Part shown: positions 7,744 to 16,652 of the stretch, piece by piece
Layout: each line of letters starts with the position of its first letter
How positions within the stretch are numbered: position 1 is the stretch's first letter
Assembly (NCBI RefSeq): GCF_015277675.1
Contig: NZ_JADHEC010000013.1
Span: 1 to 64,000 of the forward strand
From: Flavobacterium soyangense
GTDB taxonomy: Bacteria; Bacteroidota; Bacteroidia; Flavobacteriales; Flavobacteriaceae
Direction: 5' to 3'
DNA: 64,000 nt
Notes under the pieces: generated by a model
Databases searched by the model: none
Told to the model about the DNA's origin: nothing
The model's input: the letters and a program-made list of their open reading frames with translations, nothing else
Made by a program: the position numbers and the translations under genes

Positions 7744-8589
7744 TTATTTTTCGGCATAGATAATTAATCCATTAGAGTCAACTGCGATTACTTTTTCGGG
7801 GTATTTTTGCATTATAGTATCTACTACTTCATCTTTAATTTTTGCCTTTAAAGCATCATCGGCTTTGCTAAGAGCTGCTGCGACCGGACCAGCCACTTCA
7901 TTCATAAAAGCCCAATACATATCAGCAGTTCCACAATTTAATTTTCCATAAATTTCTGTTTTGGAAATATTTTTAAAGCCAGCCCGTTTGAATAAATCAT
8001 CCATAAATCCATCTTCTGAACAACGAAACATCCCTGGAGCTCCAGCGACTGCCGGCGACATTTGCATATTTTTGTTGATAGAGCCCATAATGGCGGTTAC
8101 CCAAAAATTCTTATCGGAAGTGTTCCATACCGATGTGGCAATTCTTCCTCCCGGTTTAAGAACACGCAGCATTTCTTTCGCAGCAAGAAGCATATCTGGA
8201 AAGAACATAAATCCAAAACGGCAGCTGACAGTATCAAAGGTATTATCTGCAAAAGGAAGCTCACATGCATCACAAGTTATGGTTTCAACATTTTTTATTC
8301 CCCTATTTATTGCATTTTCTCGAGCAATATCAACCATATGGTCAGCAAGATCTGTAATAACCACGCTACCGTTAGTGAGCATAGTGGCAATTGTTAGACC
8401 GGGCTCACCAGTACCCGAGGCTATATCTAAAACTAAATCACTATTTTTAGGTTCTAGTACACGAATAATTTCATCCCCCATAGGTTTTAAAAAATCCATT
8501 GTCATGGTATCCCACTTTTTCCAACCTCCCGAAATAGCATTCCAAGATTCTTTTTGTTGTTCCCGAATTAATTCAAAATTTGCTTCCAT
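7744..8589 (-). CDS. class I SAM-dependent methyltransferase
   Basis: 281 residues. The Rossmann motif I is VLDIASGTGEPGL (about 54-66), motif II has ITDLADHMVDIA, and CDACELPFADNTFDTV and LRVLKPGGRIATSVW complete the UbiE/Methyltransf_11 pattern. UbiE-type enzymes methylate quinone precursors, but this family is broad and the substrate is not evident. It is a single gene, with a long hairpin after its stop codon. Confidence 0.82.
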   Translation of the reverse strand: MEANFELIREQQKESWNAISGGWKKWDTMTMDFLKPMGDEIIRVLEPKNSDLVLDIASGTGEPGLTIATMLTNGSVVITDLADHMVDIARENAINRGIKNVETITCDACELPFADNTFDTVSCRFGFMFFPDMLLAAKEMLRVLKPGGRIATSVWNTSDKNFWVTAIMGSINKNMQMSPAVAGAPGMFRCSEDGFMDDLFKRAGFKNISKTEIYGKLNCGTADMYWAFMNEVAGPVAAALSKADDALKAKIKDEVVDTIMQKYPEKVIAVDSNGLIIYAEK

Positions 8590-9161
8590 AGTGCTAATAT
8601 TTAAATTGTTATTGGGTAAATATACATTATATATGCTTAAAATTAGTAAAGGTTCTAATTTTTGATTGACCTAAAAAAAATTGTACTAATTTAAAACAAT
8701 CTTTACTAATTGATTTTCACTATTGCTTTCTCTTTTAATTTGTAGTTTAAAATATAAATTAGCTTACTATTTTTATTCAAAAGAAAAAGTTTCGTAAACA
8801 AATAAATTCTCATTGTTGTTATTTAATAATTGTACAAGCACTTTCATTTCTTAGTCACAATTCTATATACAATAATTTTTCTAAGCAAAAATTTAGAATT
8901 AGTGTCTTTTGATATCAGTAAAAATGATATTCATTTCAGGGTAAATCAAAGTCCCTTTCATTTCTATTTCCGTTAAGTAACTGTATTGTGATTTTGCTTA
9001 AGAATGTAATATTACCTATGAAAAAAAACTAATATATGAGCAGATAATTTTTTCATAGGTAATAAATATATAAAATGTGTGTTTTATTTTGCTAGTAAAG
9101 ATATTAAGAATATAAAACAGCGTTCGTCATTTAGTTTGCAATTAATTAAAGAAATATGAAA
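8590..9161. other. 570-bp stretch without a recognised gene
   Basis: Very AT-rich. The minus strand has a stop-free stretch of about 32 codons ending at 8899 but no start codon or recognisable product. A long hairpin lies at 9010-9064 (listed separately). The promoter of the methyltransferase is probably just right of 8590, but no good TAnnTTTG box is seen there. Confidence 0.3.
9010..9064. terminator. 17-bp perfect inverted repeat
   Basis: TATTACCTATGAAAAAA (9010-9026) is exactly complementary to 9048-9064, with a 21-base loop. It lies about 100 bp downstream of the original stop of the outer-membrane protein gene on the minus strand and ends in a run of T in that direction only within the stem. 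It is a plausible terminator or a small repeat relic. Confidence 0.4.
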
Positions 9162-9295
9162 TTAAAATAAAATCCTATATTGTATTGCCAATACAAAACT
9201 TCTTGTTAATCCGTCTGGCCTAATATCTCTCACTACAAATGGAGTTGCTAACGAAAGTTCAACACTTTTTTCTTTATTAAAATTATAAGTACTTA
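9162..9295 (-). pseudogene. severed 3' end of the outer-membrane protein gene
   Basis: The minus-strand frame up to 9162 encodes 41 residues that continue the gene at 9458-10249 in frame once the MITE and one copy of the 7-bp duplication are removed: NLIST joins YNFNKEK. It ends SFVLAIQYRILF, with a terminal Phe and alternating pattern typical of a last beta-strand recognised by the BAM machinery. It now has no start of its own that would make a useful product. Confidence 0.85.
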
Positions 9296-9476
9296 ACCCG
9301 TTGGGTGTAATTATTAAAACCGTTAGTTCAAGTGTTTTTTGTGAAGTAAAACGGAACAAAAAATGTATCGAGAACCGTTTTTAATAAAATTTGTTTTGTT
9401 TCCGATACGATTTTCTATCAAAAATCACTCGAACTGACGATAAATTATTATTAAAAACTAATTACACCCAACGGGT
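9296..9476. mobile_element. 181-bp MITE with IS982-like ends, inserted in an outer-membrane protein gene
   Basis: Perfect 18-bp terminal inverted repeats (9296-9313 and 9459-9476, ends ACCCGTTGGG) are flanked by a perfect 7-bp direct repeat GTACTTA (9289-9295 and 9477-9483). The inner arms are also complementary, for example CGTTAGTTCAAGTG against CACTCGAACTGACG, so the whole element is an imperfect palindrome with no coding capacity. The terminal repeat is identical to the IS982-like end at 97-114, which points to mobilisation in trans by that transposase. Confidence 0.92.
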
Positions 9477-10249
9477 GTACTTATTAAGTTTCCATTAATT
9501 GTCAGGCCTTCAGAACCAATTATATTTTCTCTTTTACCATATATATTTTCAAAACTATCTTCACTAAGATGATAAATAAATAACACATTGGGTTTAAAAG
9601 TAAATTTTTGGTTTTTTGTGTTTATACTGTAAGTTGCTCTAAACAAAGCATCAGATTTACGTTCGAATAAATTAGTGGAAAGAAAATCATCGGTTCCAGA
9701 AAATTCTTCAAAATAGGAATTTTTGTTGTTGTTAAAAACAGGGATTTGTATAGCGGAGTTAAAATCCCATTTTTTGTACTTAAAATTAGTTGCCAATAAA
9801 AGATCAAATGTCCCTAAACTAGATTGATAATCTAACGGAAGGGAAAAACCATTAATCTTCAAATTAGAAGTTGTAAATGGAATTTTCGAGCCTAATAAAA
9901 TGCTCCACTGCTTGTTATCTTTTGCTGCAAAAGTATATTTTCCTATTAAAAATGCATCTCCAAATGCACTTCGCTTGCCAAAACTTCCGCTTGCCGAAGA
10001 AAAAGTTACTTTGCTACTCCAGGAAATTTTATCATTAATTTTTCTAGTATAAGAAATATAATTAGAAAAATAACTAACATCCCCTTCACCTTTACCAAAA
10101 ATAACTGAAAATTCAACATTATTTTTCAATACTTTTCCCGAAGCGCTAAAATTATTTCCGATGGAACATATTCCGGCATCACTGCATCCTTGTGCATAAC
10201 TGTTTGTTGTTGCTAAAACAATCAACATTATGTATAACAGCTTTCTCAT
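9458..10249 (-). CDS. outer-membrane beta-barrel-like protein, C-terminus cut off by a MITE
   Basis: 263 residues as it stands. Residues 1-19 are a signal peptide ending SYAQ, then GCSDAGICSIG and alternating polar/aromatic strands typical of a Bacteroidota outer-membrane barrel. The last five residues (PVGCN) are encoded by the inserted MITE; the ancestral protein would be about 299 residues. Loss of the final strand and terminal Phe probably prevents normal barrel assembly (inference). The start is 1 bp after the DM13 gene stop, so both are one operon. The function of the intact family is not recognised. Confidence 0.8.
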   Translation of the reverse strand: MRKLLYIMLIVLATTNSYAQGCSDAGICSIGNNFSASGKVLKNNVEFSVIFGKGEGDVSYFSNYISYTRKINDKISWSSKVTFSSASGSFGKRSAFGDAFLIGKYTFAAKDNKQWSILLGSKIPFTTSNLKINGFSLPLDYQSSLGTFDLLLATNFKYKKWDFNSAIQIPVFNNNKNSYFEEFSGTDDFLSTNLFERKSDALFRATYSINTKNQKFTFKPNVLFIYHLSEDSFENIYGKRENIIGSEGLTINGNLISTPVGCN

Positions 10250-10250
10250 A

Positions 10251-10667
10251 TTAATTTTGAATTAATTTTGAAACAGCGAATAAGTGATTGTACTCTTGAC
10301 AATGAATAAGAACATAAGAATAATCTAATATATTTATTCCTTGAGGAATGGTATAAACTGTAGCTGAAGTTAAATTTCCTAAAGAAACAAAATCCGATGG
10401 GGTAGCGGCTTTGGATAAATATACTTTCAAATCAGGGCCTTCAGAAATACTGAAACCTTCGAGTTGAACTTTATATTGGTTGTTTTCCAAATAAATTCTT
10501 GCTTCACCAGTAACTGAAATTCCAGATGTTGGAACAAATATTCCGTGATATTTTAAAGAGGCATCTTGAGTCGCTGGAGTAACATTAAAACGGTCTTTTG
10601 TAAGTTCACCTTGCTCTTCGCAAGAGCACAAAAGGAATAAAATGGGTAGCAATAATAGTTTTTTCAT
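10251..10667 (-). CDS. DM13-domain lipoprotein
   Basis: About 138 residues from the ATG at 10667. The N-terminus MKKLLLLPILFLLCSCEE has a lipobox with Cys as the acceptor. The DM13 domain follows: GEARIYLENN, EGPDLKVYLS and VLIHCQEYNHLFAVSKL, including the conserved Cys proposed to take part in redox chemistry. The frame is open up to 10694, but that start would fall on the TACTTTTG promoter box, so 10667 is chosen. It heads an operon with the truncated barrel protein, directly downstream of the Crp/Fnr gene. Confidence 0.85.
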   Translation of the reverse strand: MKKLLLLPILFLLCSCEEQGELTKDRFNVTPATQDASLKYHGIFVPTSGISVTGEARIYLENNQYKVQLEGFSISEGPDLKVYLSKAATPSDFVSLGNLTSATVYTIPQGINILDYSYVLIHCQEYNHLFAVSKLIQN

Positions 10668-10691
10668 AGCAATTTTATTTTTTAATAAAAA

Positions 10692-10737
10692 CAAAAGTAG
10701 ATTGCTATAAATGATGAATATGTCGGTTAGTTTACAA
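10692..10737 (-). promoter_or_regulatory. DM13 operon promoter with Crp/Fnr-like site
   Basis: Minus strand: TTGTAA-ACTAAC-CGACA (10737-10721), 21 bases, then TACTTTTG (10699-10692), with the ATG 25 bp on. It lies in the 86-bp gap between the Crp/Fnr gene and the DM13 gene, which suggests that the regulator controls its neighbour. Confidence 0.72.
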
Positions 10738-10753
10738 TTATAATGAAATTGTT

Positions 10754-11431
10754 TTATAACTTTTTGACATCATCAATAATTATTTTCTTTCTGGAATAAA
10801 AAATAAGGTTTTTTTCTTCCAATTCATTTAAGAGTAAAGTGGCTGTTTGTCTGGAAGTACAGATAATTTGAGCAATATCTGTTTGAGTAAGATAATTATC
10901 AATGGTGTACTTATTTCCTTCTTGTATTCCTTCTTTTTCGGCCCAATCTTTCAAAAAAGTAATTAATCGGGTTTTAGCATCTTTAGAAACCAGATTGGAA
11001 TAATTGTTCTTAAAGCGCTTCATTTTTAAACCTACAAACTTGGTATACGACAATGCCAATGTTGGATTTTTAATTAATAAATCTTCAAAATCAGACATTA
11101 GGAAACTACAAATCGAAACTTCATCAGTTAATGCTTTGGCATATTCATTCACATCTGTATCTCTTTCTAGAGCTAATTCCCCAAATAAATCACCTTTTTT
11201 AAGGATTTCTTTTATGGTTTCGTTTCCTTCTTCATCAATTGAAACGATTTTAATATTCCCTTGTTTAAGTAAGAAAATCCTAGGTACTTCAGAATGAGAA
11301 AAATAGATAACATCTCCCTTGTTGGCTTTTCTAAATCCAACAATAATGCACAATTGCTTAATTTGAGACATACTTAAAGTCCAAAATAATTTGTGATCAC
11401 GAAGGTACCAATATTTTAATTCTTCATACAT
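10754..11431 (-). CDS. Crp/Fnr-family transcription regulator
   Basis: 225 residues. The N-terminal cyclic-nucleotide-binding fold spans about 15-125, with GDVIYFSHSE and LKKGDLFGELALERD. A long dimer helix follows, then a winged helix-turn-helix at about 170-205 (LTQTDIAQIICTSRQTATLL). No Fnr-type Cys cluster is visible; two Cys (in QLCIIV and VSICSF) could be redox-sensitive. It is the best candidate to bind the TTGYAA-N6-YGACA sites found at four promoters here, one of them just after its own stop (inference). Confidence 0.88.
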   Translation of the reverse strand: MYEELKYWYLRDHKLFWTLSMSQIKQLCIIVGFRKANKGDVIYFSHSEVPRIFLLKQGNIKIVSIDEEGNETIKEILKKGDLFGELALERDTDVNEYAKALTDEVSICSFLMSDFEDLLIKNPTLALSYTKFVGLKMKRFKNNYSNLVSKDAKTRLITFLKDWAEKEGIQEGNKYTIDNYLTQTDIAQIICTSRQTATLLLNELEEKNLIFYSRKKIIIDDVKKL

Positions 11432-11847
11432 TTTGTAAATATATAAAATTAATTAGTTACAAGTAATCAACTTATAGATATGATTTGAACAAATTTTAAA
11501 AGAGGCCTGTATAATTAAGTTTAGGCTAATTAAAGTCCTGTTTTGTTGTTCAATTGAGATTCACAATGAAGGGTGATTATTTCAATTTAGAAGGACTAAT
11601 TACTGCCATTATACTGTTCAAATTTATTTATTTTTATTTGTTGGCTACTTTATATTTTAAATAATTAAAATTCACCGTGATTTTATTATTATTATAATCG
11701 TAAAGTTTTTACAATTTTTTATAGTTTGAAATATTGTGTTTGTTGGTAATAGGTTAACTGAAAAATGTTACAATAAATAATGCTTTTTTTGTTTCATTTT
11801 CTCCTTTGTTCCCTCAAATTATGCTATTTTTATCAAAAATAGTATTT
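11432..11847. other. intergenic region, divergent promoters of the Crp/Fnr and dipeptidase genes
   Basis: No gene is seen. A minus-strand TATATTTA box at the left edge, close to the regulator start, is a near match to TAnnTTTG. No clear plus-strand promoter for the dipeptidase was found. TTG and ATG codons at 11806 and 11821 are alternative starts for that gene. Confidence 0.35.
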
Positions 11848-12507
11848 ATGGCTTTCTATATAAAACCCTTATTTCTTTTTTGCACGTTTTTTTGTTTGTT
11901 TTCCTGCAAATCCCAAACGGTAATTTCTAATGTTGAAACAAAAAAAAAATCCATTGTCAATGACACTACGTTTGTAAATTTGAAAGATTATAGCAAAGAT
12001 TTTGTTTATGATATGAAATATGCCACTTTGGATAATTTTTTGAAAGCCAAAGTATATGATTGTGCCGAATGCTTTTTGAGGTTAAAAACAGTTAAAGCGA
12101 TGATTGAAGCTAATGAGGATTTTATGAAAATGGGCTACAAAATCAAAATATTTGATTGTTATCGACCATTGGACATTCAAAAAAAAATGTGGAAAATTGT
12201 TCCTAATCCTTCGTATGTTGCTGATCCCGCAAAAGGTTCAATACACAATAGAGGAGGAGCTGTTGATATTACTTTAGTAGACTCGAATGAAAACGAACTC
12301 AATATGGGAACGCCTTTCGACTTTTTTGGAATAGAAGCCAGCCATGATTATCAAAATCTTTCTCAGGAAATAAAAGACAATAGGAAATTATTGAAAAACA
12401 CAATGATGGTAAAAGGATTTAATATCCTCGACTCAGAATGGTGGCATTATAATTTAAAATCAGCATTAAATGATAAAGTTTCTAATGCAAAATGGAAATG
12501 TGATTAG
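11848..12507 (+). CDS. D-Ala-D-Ala dipeptidase (VanX/DdpX family), lipoprotein
   Basis: 219 residues from the ATG at 11848. MAFYIKPLF leads a hydrophobic stretch ending in a lipobox (FSC). The zinc peptidase motifs SIHNRGGAVD (SxHxxGxAxD) and EWWHY are intact, with the catalytic Glu in EWWH. VanX-type enzymes split D-alanyl-D-alanine. In a bacterium with no other vancomycin-resistance genes in view, this more likely recycles wall dipeptides than confers resistance. Alternative starts upstream (11821 ATG, 11806 TTG) would lengthen the leader. Its stop is directly adjacent to the stop of the convergent gene. Confidence 0.88.
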   Translation: MAFYIKPLFLFCTFFCLFSCKSQTVISNVETKKKSIVNDTTFVNLKDYSKDFVYDMKYATLDNFLKAKVYDCAECFLRLKTVKAMIEANEDFMKMGYKIKIFDCYRPLDIQKKMWKIVPNPSYVADPAKGSIHNRGGAVDITLVDSNENELNMGTPFDFFGIEASHDYQNLSQEIKDNRKLLKNTMMVKGFNILDSEWWHYNLKSALNDKVSNAKWKCD

Positions 12508-13074
12508 TTATTCAATGCAGTTTAAATAGTTGATAAAGTAAGTTTCGGGCTCATAAACCTGATTGTCAAGTTCCGATTGAAATTGCTTTTTGATGACATA
12601 ATCTTCTATATCGGTAAGATATTTTATTCGCATCAAATTAACTGGAGAACTTTTCAAATCTTCAAAAGTACCTTTCATAAACATAAAAGTGCCTGATAGA
12701 ATTCTATTGTCAAAACCTTTGTCGTCTCGAATCATTGAACCACAATTTTCTTGGTCAAGGTAAATCAGCGTTATTATTTTTCCATTATTTAACTGCAAAA
12801 ATAATTTTGAATTTTTATCAAAACAATTGGCCTTCATAAAATCTTTACTTTTTTGAATGAGCTGCAAATTCAGTGTTGGCGTACCATCGATTAAAGCTAA
12901 TGCATAAAAAATGTAACTAGTGTTGCCTGCGAAATTCTTTTCGTAAATCATATATTCCTTGGTTGACTTATATGTGCCAATAGAATCAGTAACATTTGTA
13001 CTGTATTCACAAGGTTTTTGGGCGAATAAATTACTGCTTATTAAGAAAAAAAATATTAGGACGGCTTGTTTCAT
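12508..13074 (-). CDS. exported protein of unknown function
   Basis: 188 residues. The signal peptide MKQAVLIFFFLISSNLFAQ is followed by a mature part with four Cys (KPCEYS, KANCFD, ENCGSM, LNCIE) that could form disulfides. Not recognised as a known family. It converges with the dipeptidase gene with no bases between the stops, so read-through antisense is possible. Confidence 0.75.
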   Translation of the reverse strand: MKQAVLIFFFLISSNLFAQKPCEYSTNVTDSIGTYKSTKEYMIYEKNFAGNTSYIFYALALIDGTPTLNLQLIQKSKDFMKANCFDKNSKLFLQLNNGKIITLIYLDQENCGSMIRDDKGFDNRILSGTFMFMKGTFEDLKSSPVNLMRIKYLTDIEDYVIKKQFQSELDNQVYEPETYFINYLNCIE

Positions 13075-13164
13075 CTTTTTATACTATTTATTTTTTATTG
13101 GAAGATGGAACGCCTATAATCATTTTTGTATGTGTCAATGACGATTGTCATGGGCGTTTCATTT

Positions 13165-14346
13165 TTATTGTATTTTTTTACAAATTAAAACTATTTTATT
13201 GTCATTTTCATCAGTTGTGAAAAAACTATATTGATTTCCGCCTTCTTTTATTTTCCATTTTTTTCGAATGCTTTCTACTGTATCGGGAAAATTTCGAGTA
13301 GTGATATTAGCCTGTTTGTTTTCTAAAAAAGTTTTCATTTCATTTTTGTGGTAGGGAATTGAATTAACAATTTCAAAAACTCGTCCCGGAAATGCGATTA
13401 GTTTTGAATTAGTGTATAAATGGGAATGTTTATGAAGTTTATTTAAGTTGTAAAAAATACCCACTTCATCAAATCCTCCCGATTTCATTATGGCGCTATT
13501 GGGCTCATACAAATACTTTTGGGGCAAACTATAGGTTGGTGATTTCTTATTTTTGTCCAAAATAAATTCAAAAATATCTTTTTTTTCTTTTAAAATATTA
13601 ACAGTTTTAATTTCAATTTTTCCGTGGTAATGGTTTTGTAATTCCCACAATAATTCCTTCACTTCATTTTCAACGGCTACAATATGAATAGTTTTTACGT
13701 TTTTCAGTTCGGTTAAACCGGCGGCAATATCAAGTAAAGGAGCTGTTTTTATTAGAATTGAATCCGAATATTGGAATAAAAAATCAAGATTTTCGGGAAC
13801 ATTTGGCAAACAATCCTTGAGCATAAAAACTTTTCCTTTGACATCGTTTCTTCTGGAAGGATCAATATAAATCCAATCCCATTTGGCGTTTAATATTGTT
13901 AAAATGTCCAAGCTATCTCCAGAATGACAACTAATGTTTTTTGTCTTTAATTGTTCGAAATTGTGTTTTACAATATTGGAGAGTTCTGTATTTATTTCGC
14001 AATGAACCACGGTGTTCATATTTTTCGCAAAATAATAATCGTCAATGCCAAAACCCCCAGTTAAATCTATAAGACTTTCACCTGAAACAATTCCAGCTTT
14101 GTAAAATGCTGTTTTTTCGGAAGAAGTTTGTTCGATTGATATTTTGTTTGGATAAATGATGTTTTTTGTTGTAAACCAATTGGGTAATTTGTTTTTTGAT
14201 TTGGTTTTGGACTCAATTTGATTTAAAATTAAAATCCAATCAACTTCAGGAAATGGATTTTTTTGCAACGCTAATTTTGCTAAGTTTTTATCAATACTTT
14301 CATTGATAAAATTTTGAACTTCAGGATTTAATAGATTTAAACCCAA
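13165..14346 (-). CDS. THUMP-like class I SAM methyltransferase
   Basis: 393 residues. Motif I SLIDLTGGFGIDDYYFAK lies near residues 91-108, and IYIDPSRRNDVKGK near residue 160 is the Asp-Pro-Ser-Arg signature seen in the Bacteroidota THUMP-like methyltransferase group. The C-terminal third is the THUMP-like RNA-binding part. Related enzymes methylate tRNA or rRNA; the target base is not known. It follows the AI-2E transporter with a 2-bp gap, so the two are co-transcribed. Confidence 0.78.
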   Translation of the reverse strand: MGLNLLNPEVQNFINESIDKNLAKLALQKNPFPEVDWILILNQIESKTKSKNKLPNWFTTKNIIYPNKISIEQTSSEKTAFYKAGIVSGESLIDLTGGFGIDDYYFAKNMNTVVHCEINTELSNIVKHNFEQLKTKNISCHSGDSLDILTILNAKWDWIYIDPSRRNDVKGKVFMLKDCLPNVPENLDFLFQYSDSILIKTAPLLDIAAGLTELKNVKTIHIVAVENEVKELLWELQNHYHGKIEIKTVNILKEKKDIFEFILDKNKKSPTYSLPQKYLYEPNSAIMKSGGFDEVGIFYNLNKLHKHSHLYTNSKLIAFPGRVFEIVNSIPYHKNEMKTFLENKQANITTRNFPDTVESIRKKWKIKEGGNQYSFFTTDENDNKIVLICKKIQ

Positions 14347-14348
14347 AA

Positions 14349-15440
14349 TTAAATGTTTTTAGTTAAAAGTTTAATTACTACATTTTCCGGAAAAAATTCT
14401 TTGCCTATTACTTTCAGGATGGTATACAAAGGAACTGCGATGATCATTCCTAAAATCCCGGATAAAAATCCAGCTATTAATATGACAAGAAATATCTCCA
14501 ATGGATGTGAGCTGACACTTTTAGAAAAAATTAAAGGTTGCGATAAGTTGTTATCAATAATTTGTACAATCCAAAATCCAATTAATACATAGATTGTAGT
14601 GGGTAATATTTCGGTTTGGAAATCGCTTCCCAAGTTACTTAACATTGTTAAAATAGCCGCTAAAACGGATGCTATTAGTGGTCCAATATAAGGAACAATA
14701 TTTAAAACGGCACATAAAAAGGCTATGACAAATGGATTTGGAATTCCAAAAATAAATAATACAATAAGGTATAAAAGGAAAACAATAAATAATTGAAGTA
14801 ATAAACCAATAAAATAACGGGAAAGCAAGTGGTTTATTTTATGTATGGAATTCAAAATCTTGTCTTCATGATTATCGGGAATTAATTTTTTTGCTCCGTT
14901 GATAAATAGCAATCTATCTTTTAGAAAGAAAAATGTTATAAACAATACAGAAGCTAAACCAATTCCAAAACTACTTATAGTTCCCAAGACAGCATTTAAG
15001 AAATTAGGAATAAAATTAAAATTTATTTTAGAAGTTAGTTTTGCTTCATTTAACATTTTTTCGGAATCAATATGATGACTTTCCAAAAAAGCCGATGTCT
15101 GATTTACTAATTGGGTTATGTTTTTTTCAATTTCGGCAGTTTTTAGAAGGGATAAATTTTGTCCTTGTGTAGATATCAAAGGGATGAACATCAAGACAAA
15201 ACCGCTAATAAATAAAATAAAAACTAGGAGTGTCACAATTGTCGCCAACGTATGTTTGAATTTTAATCTTTTATTAAAGAAATCAAGAATTGGATTTCCT
15301 ATCAATGTAAGAATCAAAGCCACAACAAGATAAATTAAAACGGATTGGATTAGGTATAAGAAATACAAGGATGATGCAGCTATAACTAAAAAAACAATTG
15401 CCCTTAAAATTCCGTTTGCTATAATCTTAGATGTTATCAT
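14349..15440 (-). CDS. AI-2E (PerM/TqsA-type) transporter
   Basis: 363 residues from the ATG at 15440, with about eight membrane segments and the family's helix pair FVIAFLCAVLNIVPYIGP, then a conserved GFWIVQIIDNNLSQPLIF and LAGFLSGILGM-type region. The name covers many substrates; AI-2 export is shown only for a few members. The frame is open to 15587, but that extension is hydrophilic and would overlap the protease gene, so 15440 is used. Confidence 0.88.
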   Translation of the reverse strand: MITSKIIANGILRAIVFLVIAASSLYFLYLIQSVLIYLVVALILTLIGNPILDFFNKRLKFKHTLATIVTLLVFILFISGFVLMFIPLISTQGQNLSLLKTAEIEKNITQLVNQTSAFLESHHIDSEKMLNEAKLTSKINFNFIPNFLNAVLGTISSFGIGLASVLFITFFFLKDRLLFINGAKKLIPDNHEDKILNSIHKINHLLSRYFIGLLLQLFIVFLLYLIVLFIFGIPNPFVIAFLCAVLNIVPYIGPLIASVLAAILTMLSNLGSDFQTEILPTTIYVLIGFWIVQIIDNNLSQPLIFSKSVSSHPLEIFLVILIAGFLSGILGMIIAVPLYTILKVIGKEFFPENVVIKLLTKNI

Positions 15441-15519
15441 TTCTATTTTTTTAGAGGATAAAGATAAAAAAAAACTCACTAACAAAGAGCGAGTTTTATA
15501 TTCTAAAAACCAAAAGAAA

Positions 15520-16482
15520 TTATATTCCGAAAGCTGCTCTTGCTCCTCCAGAAGAAAATATTGCAAGCATTCTTGCTTTTTGACCATTGGTAAACATATA
15601 CATTCCTCGGTCGTCAGTATAGTCCATGTAGTTCATCGTTATTTCATTATGAGCTGGTAAACAGGTGCTTACATAAGGATATGCTGGAACTCCAAAGTTT
15701 GAAGTTTTTGCAATAGGAGTATCGTCAACTAAATCATTTCCACAAGAAGCATCTCCCCAAATGTGGCGTAAGTTCATCCAATGTCCTATTTCGTGAGAAG
15801 CGGTTCTTCCTAAGTTATAAGGATATGCTCCAGCTGAATCAGGTGTTACACCTACGTATTTAGAATCGCAAACAACTCCATCTGTTGCTAACGAACCACC
15901 TGGAAATTGTGCATAACCCAAAATTCCACCACCTATTGTACAAAACCATAAGTTAAGGTTTGTAGATGGAGAAGTTGGATCTAAACCACCTTGTTTCGTT
16001 TTTTTCATTGCATCCCTTGTTCCCCAAGATGTTTTGGTAGTTGATTTTCTGTTAGTTTTTACTAGTTGAAAAGTAATACCAACATTTGCTGCTACTCCAG
16101 CAAACTCTGTAGGAGTGTTACTAAAATCTGCATTTGTTGCAGTAAAATCTTTATTTAATACATCAATTTGTGATTGAATTTGTGCATCTGAAATGTTTTC
16201 GGCTGCGGTTCTGTATAATACGTTTACTACAACAGGAATTACAATTTTACCGTTTACTAATCTATAATTAGACTTAGATATTGCACTTTGCGTAAAAGCC
16301 TCAATTTGGTTCATTCTAATGGCTAATGTTGGATCAGCTGCTAATTGTGCTTCAAGAACTTCTTGAGAGGCACAACCACGATGGGCAATAGCAGTGGTTG
16401 TTGGGGCAGGGGAGTTAGTTGTGTCATTTTGACAAGAAAAAAGCACTAGAAATACTGCTGCAGAGAAAATGATTTTTTTCAT
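15520..16482 (-). CDS. M43-family (pappalysin-like) zinc metalloprotease, lipoprotein
   Basis: 320 residues. MKKIIFSAAVFLVLFSC is a lipoprotein signal. The zinc site HEIGHWMNLRHIWGD fits HExxHxxxxxHxxGD, and the Met-turn is in EITMNYMDYTDD near residue 285. M43 peptidases of Bacteroidota are usually secreted. This one lacks a C-terminal type IX sorting domain and ends shortly after the catalytic domain, so it is probably surface-anchored through lipid. Confidence 0.9.
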   Translation of the reverse strand: MKKIIFSAAVFLVLFSCQNDTTNSPAPTTTAIAHRGCASQEVLEAQLAADPTLAIRMNQIEAFTQSAISKSNYRLVNGKIVIPVVVNVLYRTAAENISDAQIQSQIDVLNKDFTATNADFSNTPTEFAGVAANVGITFQLVKTNRKSTTKTSWGTRDAMKKTKQGGLDPTSPSTNLNLWFCTIGGGILGYAQFPGGSLATDGVVCDSKYVGVTPDSAGAYPYNLGRTASHEIGHWMNLRHIWGDASCGNDLVDDTPIAKTSNFGVPAYPYVSTCLPAHNEITMNYMDYTDDRGMYMFTNGQKARMLAIFSSGGARAAFGI

Positions 16483-16652
16483 AATAATGAATGTTAAATA
16501 ATTAATGCTTTGGGTTAATTATATGACAATTATATAGCAATTATACAACAAATTTATTAAGAAAAACTAAATTTATTTAAAAATAATTTCAACTATATCG
16601 ATACAGTTATAAAAAATTCGAAATTTTCTTTATAAGTTAAACAAGGAATTAA

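Noticed and set aside
7961..8665. 234-codon plus-strand frame opposite the methyltransferase gene
   Set aside because: Antisense shadow; the minus-strand frame has full methyltransferase motifs.
11848..12507. Vancomycin resistance by VanX
   Set aside because: No vanH, vanA or sensor genes are near, and Gram-negative Bacteroidota use such dipeptidases for wall recycling.
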